Shown here: positions 1-8,556 of the stretch, piece by piece
Position numbering within the stretch: position 1 is the first letter of the stretch
How the letters are laid out: every line of letters starts with the position of its first letter
Origin: Treponema sp.
GTDB taxonomy: Bacteria > Spirochaetota > Spirochaetia > Treponematales > Treponemataceae
Assembly (NCBI GenBank): GCA_017470085.1
Contig: JAFUFE010000036.1
Location: 1 to 39,373, forward strand
DNA: 39,373 bases
Direction: 5' to 3'
The notes under the pieces: generated by a model
What the model saw: only the letters and a program-made list of their open reading frames with translations
Databases searched by the model: none
What the model was told of the DNA's origin: nothing
Program-made: the position numbers and the translations under genes

Positions 1-261
1 GGTTGCCTAAAGGGCTTCCACGGCGGGCTTTATTCAGACGGCACAACAAAAAAACAACCGCTCATCTGGCGCAAAGAACGCGGCTACCACAAACGCCCCC
101 TGTGTCGCTTTACGATAAAACCACTGCCGGTAAAGCGCTCCGACCGTACTACCGATTGCCACGCACTAGACGCTCGCAGGTTGTTCCCCAGCGAAAATGC
201 AATCGCGTGTGGAACAAAAAAACTACATGCGGCTGTCCCAACTAGATACCCCCCCCCCTAA
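1..261 (+). CDS. 3' end of an unidentified gene (partial)
   Basis: Frame 1 is open from the first base to a TAA at 259-261, giving 86 residues of the C-terminus of a protein that begins outside the window. The part around FHGGLYSDGT reads like ordinary protein and its third-base use resembles glyA. The tail is rich in Lys, Arg and Cys. A run of ten C (249-258) forms the last codons (Tyr-Pro-Pro-Pro-stop), so a change in tract length would alter the C-terminus. I do not recognise the family. Another frame (3-245) is also open, but its translation is Arg/Pro-rich and less convincing. It could be non-coding. Confidence 0.4.
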   Translation, partial: GCLKGFHGGLYSDGTTKKQPLIWRKERGYHKRPLCRFTIKPLPVKRSDRTTDCHALDARRLFPSENAIACGTKKLHAAVPTRYPPP

Positions 262-527
262 AAAATGCACGCAGGATAGGCCGCGGTAAAGACCGCCTCC
301 CCGATCACATGCGCGCAGTGCGTGGCGCTCGCTGTCACCCCCCCCCGTGCGCACGCATCACACAGAGCCGATGCGCAATCGCGGCTGTCCGCAGCGCGAC
401 AACACATACACGCCGCGCAGCATTGCCCCTCAGACCGCTTTCCACTACAATATCTCTGTCGGTGCATGCTGGCTCTCAAAAACACAGAATGTATCGAGCA
501 TTAGTACTATGACAGTGAGGTTGAACT
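262..527. other. Intergenic region upstream of glyA
   Basis: No convincing gene on either strand; the short open frames are rich in Cys, His and Arg. It holds a nine-C tract (338-346) and a small hairpin with arms GCGGT and ACCGC at about 283-296 but no T tail. A -10-like TACTAT at 505-510 lies just upstream of glyA, without a clear -35 box. No glycine-riboswitch core could be recognised. Confidence 0.5.
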
Positions 528-2024
528 ATGGCAACTCCTTTGGAACGCTATGTGTCCGAGACAAATTCCGTAAACGCTGCGATGATTTCATATGTAGCAA
601 ACCTTGAGCAAGTACAGGCCGTCTGCCCCGATGTGGCAGCGCGTATCGTACGGGAACTTGAAACACAGCGCGCCCATCTAAAACTGATAGCGAGCGAAAA
701 CTACTGCTCGCTTGCGGTACAGGCGGCGATGGGTAACCTGCTCACCGATAAATATGCGGAAGGATATCCTGAACACCGCTATTACGGTGGCTGTGAAAAC
801 ATCGACGCGATAGAAGCAGAAGCAGCGCGTGAGGCAATGCAGCTTTTCGGCGCGGAACACGCATACGTGCAACCTCACTCAGGTGCAGATGCAAATTTGG
901 TGGCGTTCTGGGCGATTCTGTCGCACCGGATCGAGTTGCCTGAACTGACGGCGCTCGGCATAAAGAGCGCTGCCGACTTGACCGACGCACAGTGGCAGCA
1001 TCTCCGCACAAAACTCGGCAATCAAAAACTGCTCGGCCTCGATTATTATTCTGGCGGGCACTTGACGCACGGCTACCGCTTGAATGTGTCAGCAAAAATG
1101 TTTGAAAGCCATTCATACACCGTCGACCGGGAGACAGGGTTACTCGATTACGATGCAATAGAAAAACAGGCGATGGCGATTCGACCGCTCATTCTGCTTG
1201 CTGGCTATTCTGCGTATCCTCGAAAGATAAACTTCCGGCGGTTCAGAGAAATTGCCGACATGTGCGGCGCCGTCCTGATGGTGGATATGGCGCACTTTGC
1301 GGGACTGGTAGCGGGGAAAGTCTTTACCGACGAGTACGACCCGGTAAAATGGGCAGACATCGTGACGACGACGACGCACAAAACACTCCGCGGACCGCGG
1401 GGAGCGCTCATCCTCTGTAAAAGTGAATTCGCCGATGCCGTGAACAAAGGATGTCCGATGGTGCTCGGTGGACCGCTGAACCACATCATCGCGGCAAAGG
1501 CAGTCGCATTTAAAGAAGCTGGATCGGAAGCATATCGGCGCTATGCGGCTGCCGTACAAAAAAATGCGGCGGCGCTTGCGGCGGCGTGTATCAAGCGTGG
1601 CATGACGCTGCAAACCGGCGGCACGGACAATCACCTGCTGCTCATCGACGTGACAACGTACGGACTAACGGGCAAACAAGCGGAAGCTGCCCTCTTTCAG
1701 TGCGGCGTCACGCTCAATGCGAACGCACTGCCGTTCGACAAAAACGGGCCGTGGTGGACGAGCGGCATCCGCGTGGGAACGCCCGGCGTCACGACACTCG
1801 GCATGGATGAAAACGACATGGAAGAAATTGCAGCTATTATAGACATCGTACTGCGCGGAACAACGCCGGGCACCACGAAGGACGGAGCACCGGCAAAAGG
1901 AAAATTTATCCTTGACGAACAGGCAGCTCGCGAAGGCAGAGAACGCGTCAAACGGCTGCTCGCCAACCACGTTCTGTATCCTGAACTCGATATGGCGTTT
2001 TTAAAACAAGCGTTCATGCAGTAG
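528..2024 (+). CDS. glyA: Serine hydroxymethyltransferase
   Basis: Cytosolic PLP enzyme that interconverts serine and glycine while loading one-carbon units onto tetrahydrofolate. The 498 residues carry the family signatures: KLIASENY near the N-terminus, the YAEGYPEHRYYGGC block near residue 75, GGHLTHG, DMAHFAGLV near residue 253, and the TTTTHKTLRGPRG box whose lysine (about Lys285) binds PLP. The protein is longer than the usual ~420 residues. The extra length lies in an N-terminal extension, an insertion before GGHLTHG, and a linker near the C-terminus, a form I associate with treponemal GlyA. The ATG is preceded by GAGG at 517-520, a reasonable ribosome site. It is transcribed towards the convergent Smr gene. 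Confidence 0.97.
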   Translation: MATPLERYVSETNSVNAAMISYVANLEQVQAVCPDVAARIVRELETQRAHLKLIASENYCSLAVQAAMGNLLTDKYAEGYPEHRYYGGCENIDAIEAEAAREAMQLFGAEHAYVQPHSGADANLVAFWAILSHRIELPELTALGIKSAADLTDAQWQHLRTKLGNQKLLGLDYYSGGHLTHGYRLNVSAKMFESHSYTVDRETGLLDYDAIEKQAMAIRPLILLAGYSAYPRKINFRRFREIADMCGAVLMVDMAHFAGLVAGKVFTDEYDPVKWADIVTTTTHKTLRGPRGALILCKSEFADAVNKGCPMVLGGPLNHIIAAKAVAFKEAGSEAYRRYAAAVQKNAAALAAACIKRGMTLQTGGTDNHLLLIDVTTYGLTGKQAEAALFQCGVTLNANALPFDKNGPWWTSGIRVGTPGVTTLGMDENDMEEIAAIIDIVLRGTTPGTTKDGAPAKGKFILDEQAAREGRERVKRLLANHVLYPELDMAFLKQAFMQ

Positions 2025-2158
2025 CTGGATGCTGACGGCGTCCCTCCGACGACAGGTTGCGCCCGAAACGATGACCGCGGAGGGATGTCCTATAGAAGCT
2101 CTGTACAAGCGTTCATCATCAGTCCCGAAAAAAGAATGGCACGTCAAAGCCGTCCGAC

Positions 2159-2722
2159 TCAAGAAGGGGCACCTGAAACATGCGCTTTCAGCATCACCCA
2201 GGTGGCGCCGCTTCCCCCCTGCTTTCGGTCGGGATGTCCTGACGCACCAAGCCGCGGGTCGTGTTCTATAAATTGCCGTACGAGCGTGCCGAGCACGGGA
2301 TCGCTTCCAGCGGTGTGAATGCCCTTGCCGTGAATGATGAGCACCTTGTGCGCTTTGTGCTGTGCGCAGTCAGCGATGAACCGTTCAAGCGCGCGCCACG
2401 CCTCTTCAGCGGTACATCCGTGCAGGTCGAGCGTCGCATCCGGTTTCAGAGCGCGTATGTAGGACGGCGAAGCGTTCTGCTTTTTTGCCTGTGATTCGGC
2501 GGCAATCCCATCTTTGTCGATGACGCCGTAGCGGTCTATCCAGCGACGCTGCGCCTCCGGTACGCTCGTACCGATCGTCTCAGAGCGAACGTCAGATGTT
2601 CGCTGTGATGACAGCAGTTTTTCGGCAGCGGCACCGTCCTTGTCTGTCTCTTGCCGGACAGGTGTGTGCGCGGTTGACTGCTGTAGATTATCCCATTGCC
2701 GTAAGATTTCGCCGAAATCCAC
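2159..2722 (-). CDS. Smr-domain protein (possible nuclease)
   Basis: 187 residues. The C-terminal half is an Smr domain, the small MutS-related fold of MutS2 and stand-alone Smr proteins that bind and may nick branched DNA or RNA. The motifs LDLHG (98-102) and HGKG (131-134) are present, followed by the usual tail G-GSGATWVML. The N-terminal 80 residues are polar and poorly conserved, as in single-domain Smr proteins. The start is GTG, chosen because a strong GGAGGAG lies just upstream on the minus strand (about 2728-2734). It sits alone between the convergent glyA and the end of the Bat operon. The biological substrate is unknown. Confidence 0.88.
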   Translation of the reverse strand: MDFGEILRQWDNLQQSTAHTPVRQETDKDGAAAEKLLSSQRTSDVRSETIGTSVPEAQRRWIDRYGVIDKDGIAAESQAKKQNASPSYIRALKPDATLDLHGCTAEEAWRALERFIADCAQHKAHKVLIIHGKGIHTAGSDPVLGTLVRQFIEHDPRLGASGHPDRKQGGSGATWVMLKAHVSGAPS

Positions 2723-2861
2723 GTCTTCTCCTCCGTATCATTTATCTTACAAACAAATAGAACGACACGATGATACAGGATACCACGATGCAGCGCGTGC
2801 ACGGGCACGTCGGCACAGAGCCGCACCACCACGATAGATGAAATACCGGAGCCGTTCAAGC

Positions 2862-4136
2862 TCATTCCACCGGGATAACCGCATCGTGCTGCACCCAACC
2901 GGTACCAGCATCGGAAGTAATACAGTACCATCCCGCCGTATCGGCGACAATGCGAATTTTTTCGCCGGAAGCAATCGACAGACTGTGCTCTGCAATCGCC
3001 TCAGGAATCGCCGTTATTGGTCCACCGGTAAAAATGCCGACGCGGTGCGAAAGGCGCGCCAGACAGATTCCGAGACCGACGAAAGAAAGCGCACAGAGCA
3101 CTGCACACGCTGCTGTTGATAACCGCCGCTTTTTTTTTGTCAGTATGACGGCGAGCAGCGCGGACACCCCGCACAAAATGCCGCAGCTACCGCACAACCG
3201 CCGGAGACGTTGCCGGCCTGAACGAACCTGTGCCACCCGCACGGTGTAATCGTCGTGAAGGAGCAACGGTGCAGGGACATCAGCAGACAGCGCCTCGCCA
3301 GCGGTAAACGCTGATGCAAAATCGTTGTCAACGGTCGGCAAAGCTGCGGCAACAGAAGCGTCCACCATGATGACGGCGGCAGGGCTTTCAATGCGCACCT
3401 GCGTGTCATCCAGGGCGATAACCGTCGCCGAAAACGACGGCACTGCCGTCACGCCGGGGATGAGCGGAATCCATTCAAACGAAGCAGCCGTTAGCGGATA
3501 CCCGGCCGCAGCGGGCAGCAGCGCACGCTCGGTAAACAGCGCATGCTCGGGAATATCCCACGTACATTGCATGAGTGTTCGCGCTCCCTGTACAACAACG
3601 CTGAAATGTACCGGTGTTCCTGCTGGAACAGAAAAAAGCGGCGTGGCCGCAGCAGCATGAGACGGCGCAACGGATATGCCGTTTTCAAACTGTAGCACCA
3701 GGTGCGGTAAACGTGCCGCTTCATTTTTTTCGACGAAAATTGGCAGAAAGGGAATCTCTTGGCGTTCCCCCTGCACGGTGAGGACGAGCGGTGAAAGCTC
3801 AAACACACCATCGCGGGCAAACTCCAGCCATAATTCTATGAGTACGCCCTGCACTCCACGCACTACCGTGTTCAATAAACGGCGAGCAGCCACTGAAACA
3901 TCCGGGCCAAAATCTGTCGATACCAGTTCTGTCTGTGCCAACGAATATCCCGCCAAAAAGAGCGTAAAGAGCGTCGGCTCGTGCGCATATACAGCTGTGC
4001 TATTGGGAGAAACTGGCGTGTGTACGGGCGCCCCGTACGCACTGGCTGTCCAAACGGACAGAAGCACGATGATACTGCTGCCAATCAGTAATCGAGTGCT
4101 GATGTACTGTAGTCTGGTTGTTCGCTGTTTTTCCAT
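2862..4136 (-). CDS. Bat-operon membrane protein with C-terminal SH3 domain (BatE/BatD-like)
   Basis: Last gene of the Bat operon, 424 residues. It has an N-terminal hydrophobic signal segment (about 13-35), a long periplasmic beta-rich region, and two membrane segments around residues 315-375. The C-terminal ~40 residues look like a bacterial SH3 domain (GEKIRIVADTAGWYCI, then GWVQHDAVI). In other bacteria BatD is a large periplasmic protein and BatE carries TPR plus SH3 elements, so this may combine both roles. The ATG lies 52 bases inside the 3' end of batB in another frame. No later start leaves a full signal sequence, so translational coupling is likely. The exact homology is an inference; the SH3 tail is the firmest part. 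Confidence 0.75.
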   Translation of the reverse strand: MEKQRTTRLQYISTRLLIGSSIIVLLSVWTASAYGAPVHTPVSPNSTAVYAHEPTLFTLFLAGYSLAQTELVSTDFGPDVSVAARRLLNTVVRGVQGVLIELWLEFARDGVFELSPLVLTVQGERQEIPFLPIFVEKNEAARLPHLVLQFENGISVAPSHAAAATPLFSVPAGTPVHFSVVVQGARTLMQCTWDIPEHALFTERALLPAAAGYPLTAASFEWIPLIPGVTAVPSFSATVIALDDTQVRIESPAAVIMVDASVAAALPTVDNDFASAFTAGEALSADVPAPLLLHDDYTVRVAQVRSGRQRLRRLCGSCGILCGVSALLAVILTKKKRRLSTAACAVLCALSFVGLGICLARLSHRVGIFTGGPITAIPEAIAEHSLSIASGEKIRIVADTAGWYCITSDAGTGWVQHDAVIPVE

Positions 4137-5716
4137 CGCTCTATATCGTTCTCCCGTATCCGTTCAAAGAGTACGCGTTCCATACCTGCCGCAAAAATAT
4201 CGCTCTGATCTGTGACAATCTGCTGCCGCTCGTACCCCGGTGCCGCCACCGATACAGCGCGCTGGAGCGATAGCTCAAGATTGATCTTCGCATCGCGCCA
4301 ACTGCTGTCAATGCGCAGCGTATCGCGAAAAAACTGCGCAGCGGCAGCGTAATCATTTTCGTAATACGCGATAATCCCCGATGCGTATAGTGCAGACGCA
4401 CGGAGCGCATCAGGAGCCGACGGCGGAATCTGCGACAGACGCAGGCGTGCAGCCGCATACTCCCGTTGCATCATATACGTCACGGCAAGCCCGTAGAGCG
4501 CATAGGCACGGCTGTCGGCACTTTCCGCTTCTGCAGCCGCCGTCATGAAATCAGCTGCTGCCCGTTGATAATCGCCTCGATGCCAGTTCCACGTGCCGGC
4601 GAGCACTTGGTTCAGAGCTTGCCGCGGCTGAGCGCACGACTGGATGAGCAGGGTGCACACCACGAGCAATACGACCGCGCCGCTCTTTTGGAGCGAAAAA
4701 AACGGCTGTTGTAGTATGAAATCTGTTACAATAAAACTCGCGGCAAACAGCACGATAGCAAGCGTCAAAAACAGCGATGTCTTTGACCGAGGGCGAATTT
4801 CATACGTATGGGCGGGTTCCGCGCTGCTACCGACAGCACGGGATGACCGCACGGATGCGAGTAAGCGAACCGCTGAACCAGCTGCCGCAGCGTCAACATA
4901 GAAAACGGCAGGCTGCCGGTTGTTACGATAGTGCTCCACGGAAACGGCCGCTTCTGCTGCCCGCCGCTCAAGCTGTGCCGCGCGGAGCGCCGTCGGTACC
5001 GACGTAACGCCGTCACCAGCAAGGACGCGCACCGGTTCCGTGCCGCCAAATCCTATAAGCGCAACTGTAACGCCCTGCTGAACGCATTCGGCAAGCGCAG
5101 GACCGAGCGAATCATCGGTTTCATCTCCATCGGTGAACACCCACACGTGGGCAGCGTGCGCGCCACGTGTCGGAAACGAGCGGAGCGCCGCCTGAACACC
5201 GCGCCCGAGGCTCGAACCGGGCATCGTCATCAAATGTGGAGAAAGCGCAGCCGTCAGTGCTGTAATCGCAGTTCGGTCATCCGTCAGTGGCACGGCGATG
5301 ATGCCGTCTCCTTTTGCGAGCACCGCTGAAACTGGAATGTCGTCGAGTTCCTGCAAAAGGAGGTTGGCATAGCGTGCCGCCGCTGCCAGTCTGGTCAATC
5401 CTCCAGCAGCATCAAGAGCGGTCATGCTGTGGGAAATATCAAACACGAATGAAACAGCATCCCCGCTGGTGCGCACCGGCACGCGGTACGTTCCCCACGA
5501 CACGCCGGCAAACGACACAATGAGCAGCATCCACGAAAGCGCGTGCAGCAGTGAGCGCACCAGAATTGTCATTCTATACCGTCCAGCAACCGCCCGATGT
5601 CCTGACAGCATGCCGATGCTGTCGATAAACCGTCTGCTCCTGACGAATACAACGGCAAGCGCAGGAAACACCGCAAAAAGTCCGTACAGTACGACGGGGC
5701 GTTCAATGGCGAACAC
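4085..5716 (-). CDS. batB: BatB-type von Willebrand A protein fused to TPR repeats (BatB/BatC fusion)
   Basis: 543 residues from GTG at 5716. It has two N-terminal membrane segments, a VWA domain with the metal-ion site DISHS (93-97) and a conserved threonine/aspartate region (FTDGDETDD), then two more hydrophobic segments and a C-terminal TPR region of about 170 residues. In many bacteria the VWA part (BatB) and the TPR part (BatC) are separate genes; here they form one polypeptide. The GTG overlaps the TAG of batA by one base and is served by AAGGAGGT six bases upstream (5723-5730). The longer frame upstream of this site was rejected for that reason. It probably works at the inner membrane with BatA and MoxR; the function in spirochaetes is not settled. 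Confidence 0.9.
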   Translation of the reverse strand: MFAIERPVVLYGLFAVFPALAVVFVRSRRFIDSIGMLSGHRAVAGRYRMTILVRSLLHALSWMLLIVSFAGVSWGTYRVPVRTSGDAVSFVFDISHSMTALDAAGGLTRLAAAARYANLLLQELDDIPVSAVLAKGDGIIAVPLTDDRTAITALTAALSPHLMTMPGSSLGRGVQAALRSFPTRGAHAAHVWVFTDGDETDDSLGPALAECVQQGVTVALIGFGGTEPVRVLAGDGVTSVPTALRAAQLERRAAEAAVSVEHYRNNRQPAVFYVDAAAAGSAVRLLASVRSSRAVGSSAEPAHTYEIRPRSKTSLFLTLAIVLFAASFIVTDFILQQPFFSLQKSGAVVLLVVCTLLIQSCAQPRQALNQVLAGTWNWHRGDYQRAAADFMTAAAEAESADSRAYALYGLAVTYMMQREYAAARLRLSQIPPSAPDALRASALYASGIIAYYENDYAAAAQFFRDTLRIDSSWRDAKINLELSLQRAVSVAAPGYERQQIVTDQSDIFAAGMERVLFERIRENDIERWKNSEQPDYSTSALDY

Positions 5717-6717
5717 TAGCACACCTCCTTTAAATAGAGCCGACGAATGCACCAGCCTGCCGCACACGCCAGCACGGCACAGCCGAGAAAGATATGCTGA
5801 TACGATTCAGAAACAGTGCGGGTGTAATACGTCTGCGCTACTGTCGTACTTCCGGCAATGACAGCGAACGCGCTCGTAAGCGCATCGACCGTCTGTACGT
5901 CAAATGCACGTCCTCCCGCTTTTTCTGCAATCTGCCTGAGTGCACTGCTGTCAAAACTTGATTCGAGGTATCCGGAATATTTTTTCCCCGTTACAGCGTC
6001 AACATAATCAAGCGGGACCGTTCCCTGCGAGCCAATCGCAAGCGTATAGAGAATGATGCCGTTCCGGGCGGCTATCTCCGCAGCAGTATACGGATGGATG
6101 CTGCCGGCATTGTTCTCTCCATCAGTGATGAGCACGATACATTTCACCGGTGCGGTAGAACCCACTAGATGATAGACCGCCGTACTGATACCAGTGCCGA
6201 GTGCAGAGCCATCACCGAGCATACCGACCGCGAGCGAGTCCAACGCCTGTGAAAAAAAGGCGGCATCAGTTGTCAACGGCACAATGACGGCAGCGTCAGC
6301 GGCAAACGCAACGATACCGAACGACGTTCCGCCGTTTTTCTGGGTCAAGCCAGCAATAGTCTGGCGTGCAGCGTCAAAGCGGGTGAGCCCGTCCATGTCG
6401 CGAGCAGCCATCGACGGACTTGTATCGAGTACAAATAAAATATCCGCGCCGCGCGACGTATACACCGGTTCGTGCCGCACTATCACCGGTTCTGCAAGCG
6501 CACCGATCGCTGCGACAAAACCGACGGTGACAAGCGCCTTCGCACAGAAAGACGGCACCGTGTAGATTTTTCTTTTCCATACAAACGAATCCCCCCCCCA
6601 GTCCGAAAGTGTCACGGGAACAGCGTTGTGTTTAAAAATACCGAGCGTTCGGAGCACTGCAAATAGCGGAACGAGTATAACCAGCGCACAAACAAATGGA
6701 TTACGGAATTCTAACAT
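5716..6717 (-). CDS. batA: BatA-type von Willebrand A membrane protein
   Basis: 333 residues with two N-terminal membrane helices, a periplasmic VWA domain carrying the MIDAS motif DTSPS (98-102) and TDGENN, and a C-terminal helix. This is the BatA arrangement. BatA and BatB are thought to act with a MoxR ATPase in a metal-dependent envelope complex; the original link to aerotolerance comes from Bacteroides. ATG at 6717 overlaps the TAA of the upstream gene (TAATG), so the two are translationally coupled. A run of nine G on the coding strand (6591-6599), encoding Trp-Gly-Gly-Asp at 40-43, is a candidate slippage site. Confidence 0.93.
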   Translation of the reverse strand: MLEFRNPFVCALVILVPLFAVLRTLGIFKHNAVPVTLSDWGGDSFVWKRKIYTVPSFCAKALVTVGFVAAIGALAEPVIVRHEPVYTSRGADILFVLDTSPSMAARDMDGLTRFDAARQTIAGLTQKNGGTSFGIVAFAADAAVIVPLTTDAAFFSQALDSLAVGMLGDGSALGTGISTAVYHLVGSTAPVKCIVLITDGENNAGSIHPYTAAEIAARNGIILYTLAIGSQGTVPLDYVDAVTGKKYSGYLESSFDSSALRQIAEKAGGRAFDVQTVDALTSAFAVIAGSTTVAQTYYTRTVSESYQHIFLGCAVLACAAGWCIRRLYLKEVC

Positions 6718-7661
6718 TACGCCTCTCCCGCTTCAAAAAGCGCAATCGATTCCCGCACACGGCTAATCAATCCTGTCCGCTCACCTGACGCCAGCGGTAC
6801 GTAATCAACAGCCCCGATTGCAAAACGAACACCATCGGCGCGGCAAAAAACACTTCCGAGCATTTCAAGCGCTCGCTCGTGCTCCCCCGCCCGCTCGCTG
6901 CCGTTTCCGGCGCAGACATCACGCAACTCTGCTGTAGTGACGGCAGACAGCACATATCCCGTACGGATTTCAAGATAGGTACGCACGATGCGTTCCAGTA
7001 CCGTACAGAATTGGGGGTCGTCAACTGGCGCATGTACCAGTTTGTTCAATCGTGACAAGGTTCGGCGGACGTTACCGGCATATCGAAGGCGCTTGAGCCA
7101 CTTTTTCCCTTTGTACCGGATGCGTTGCCATCGCACCGCCAATACGATGAGCACGGTGCAAACGCATACCCCTCCTGCACAGTACAGATACAGCATCGTC
7201 ACTGTTCCCGGCAACAAAATCGGGCCATGCGGACCGTGAAGCGATTCACCACCACCGAGCAATGACTGAACAGTCACTGGCTTTACCGCGACGACACACG
7301 AAAACGCAGCTGCATCTCCCCTGACCGCGGCGACAACATCAATCGGTGGGAAGGTAATCGTCCCCGGTGTCCACGGGCGAAATGAACAGGAGAGCTGATA
7401 TTGGTCACCGTTTTTCGTGATATACATCGATTCAATAGTGTACGCGTCGGTATCCGCTGCAATCGGAAAATTGTTCGGAGCAACAAAATACGGCACGGTG
7501 TCGTCAGTGAGCAATGGAACGTCGCAAGCAAAGGTACAGTATAATTCCGCGCGGTCACCGACGAAAAGTTGATACGGAACAACATACTGCATTTCAGCGG
7601 TGACCGCACAAAGCGGCACCACGGATATTCCGAACAGCACCAGGAGAACCGTCCGCTTCAT
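6717..7661 (-). CDS. Bat-operon exported membrane protein (BatD/DUF4381-like position)
   Basis: 314 residues with an N-terminal signal peptide (about 1-22), a periplasmic beta-rich domain with several cysteines, one membrane helix (about 153-177) followed by a very basic stretch (RWQRIRYKGKKWLKRLR), and a cytoplasmic C-terminal helical domain. I do not recognise a firm family. Proteins in this slot between DUF58 and BatA in MoxR operons are usually DUF4381 or BatD-like, and the periplasmic domain plus single helix fits that role. Start and stop overlap both neighbours (ATGA with the DUF58 gene, TAATG with batA), which supports one polycistronic message. Confidence 0.8.
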   Translation of the reverse strand: MKRTVLLVLFGISVVPLCAVTAEMQYVVPYQLFVGDRAELYCTFACDVPLLTDDTVPYFVAPNNFPIAADTDAYTIESMYITKNGDQYQLSCSFRPWTPGTITFPPIDVVAAVRGDAAAFSCVVAVKPVTVQSLLGGGESLHGPHGPILLPGTVTMLYLYCAGGVCVCTVLIVLAVRWQRIRYKGKKWLKRLRYAGNVRRTLSRLNKLVHAPVDDPQFCTVLERIVRTYLEIRTGYVLSAVTTAELRDVCAGNGSERAGEHERALEMLGSVFCRADGVRFAIGAVDYVPLASGERTGLISRVRESIALFEAGEA

Positions 7662-8554
7662 ACTGTCCGCCGTTTCTGCGCAAAAAAAGATGCCAAGACC
7701 GCCGCCGGATCATCTGTGGTCGAAAGCGAAAGCGGTGTTACCCCCCGGCGGCGGCACACAGCGTACCACCGCGCTGCTCGGCTGTCCGCCGCAGTTTTCC
7801 ATTCGCGGCGGAATGCAGTGGACAGCGTCGGAAAGACCGTCCGCACGTCTGTCTCGCTGTCGACGACGGGGAGCGTTCCCACTGGCGGAATCGCCTCATC
7901 GGCCGGAGTGGTAACCCGCACCGCAACACAGTCGTGCACCTGGGAAAGCCGTGCGAGCGGCGCTTCCCATCCGACGGAACGAAAATCAGAGAAGATAAAC
8001 ACCAGCGCACGCGTTCGGAGCAGCGAGCCTGAACCCGTCAGCGCATTCGGCAGCACAGAACCGCGTCCCCCCCCCGTCGCACACTCATCCAATTTTTTGA
8101 GCACTACCATCGTGTGTTTTGTGCCGACCTTTGGCTCACCAGAAAAGCGCACTGCCGCGTCAAAAAACACCGCTCCAAACGGACAGCCGTTGTGCTCCGC
8201 CGCGAACGCTAAAAGAGCGACGGCTTCTGCTGCCACAGCATACTTTGTTCTTGCTCCCGTACCGCTGCGCATAGAAAATGAAGCATCGAGCACGACACAC
8301 ATCGTGAGTTCCCGTTCTGCTTCAAATAACTTAACGTACGGCCGCCCCATGCGCGCACTCACATTCCAGTCGATGGCACGGATGTCGTCCCCGCGAACGT
8401 AATCGCGAACACCGTTGAACTCGATGCCCTGTCCACGCACCAGTGACCGAAACGAGCCGGCGCGGATACTCTCTGACACTGTTCGTGACGTCAGGCGCAG
8501 GAACGATGCCCGCCGCGCAAGAGACTCCTGCTGTGAGGCAAACGACCGCATCAT
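7658..8554 (-). CDS. DUF58 family protein
   Basis: 298 residues. The N-terminal part contains the DUF58 signature GIEFNGVRDYVRGDDIRAID followed by WN-SARMGRPYVK. A divergent VWA-like domain follows, with DASFSM in place of a canonical MIDAS motif. DUF58 proteins nearly always sit next to MoxR ATPases and are thought to be cytoplasmic partners. The gene begins two bases after moxR stops and ends in an ATGA overlap with the next gene. A nine-G run on the coding strand (8067-8075) encodes Gly-Gly-Gly inside the domain and would truncate it if it slipped. Confidence 0.93.
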   Translation of the reverse strand: MMRSFASQQESLARRASFLRLTSRTVSESIRAGSFRSLVRGQGIEFNGVRDYVRGDDIRAIDWNVSARMGRPYVKLFEAERELTMCVVLDASFSMRSGTGARTKYAVAAEAVALLAFAAEHNGCPFGAVFFDAAVRFSGEPKVGTKHTMVVLKKLDECATGGGRGSVLPNALTGSGSLLRTRALVFIFSDFRSVGWEAPLARLSQVHDCVAVRVTTPADEAIPPVGTLPVVDSETDVRTVFPTLSTAFRREWKTAADSRAARWYAVCRRRGVTPLSLSTTDDPAAVLASFFAQKRRTV

Positions 8555-8556
8555 GA

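Noticed and set aside
262-527. Glycine riboswitch upstream of glyA
   Set aside because: I looked for the conserved glycine-aptamer core and could not recognise it; the sequence is dominated by C-tracts and CAC repeats.
3325-3660. Antisense frames over the Bat operon, for example this 111-codon frame
   Set aside because: All are Ser/Thr/Ala-rich mirror frames of the minus-strand genes without motifs or starts.
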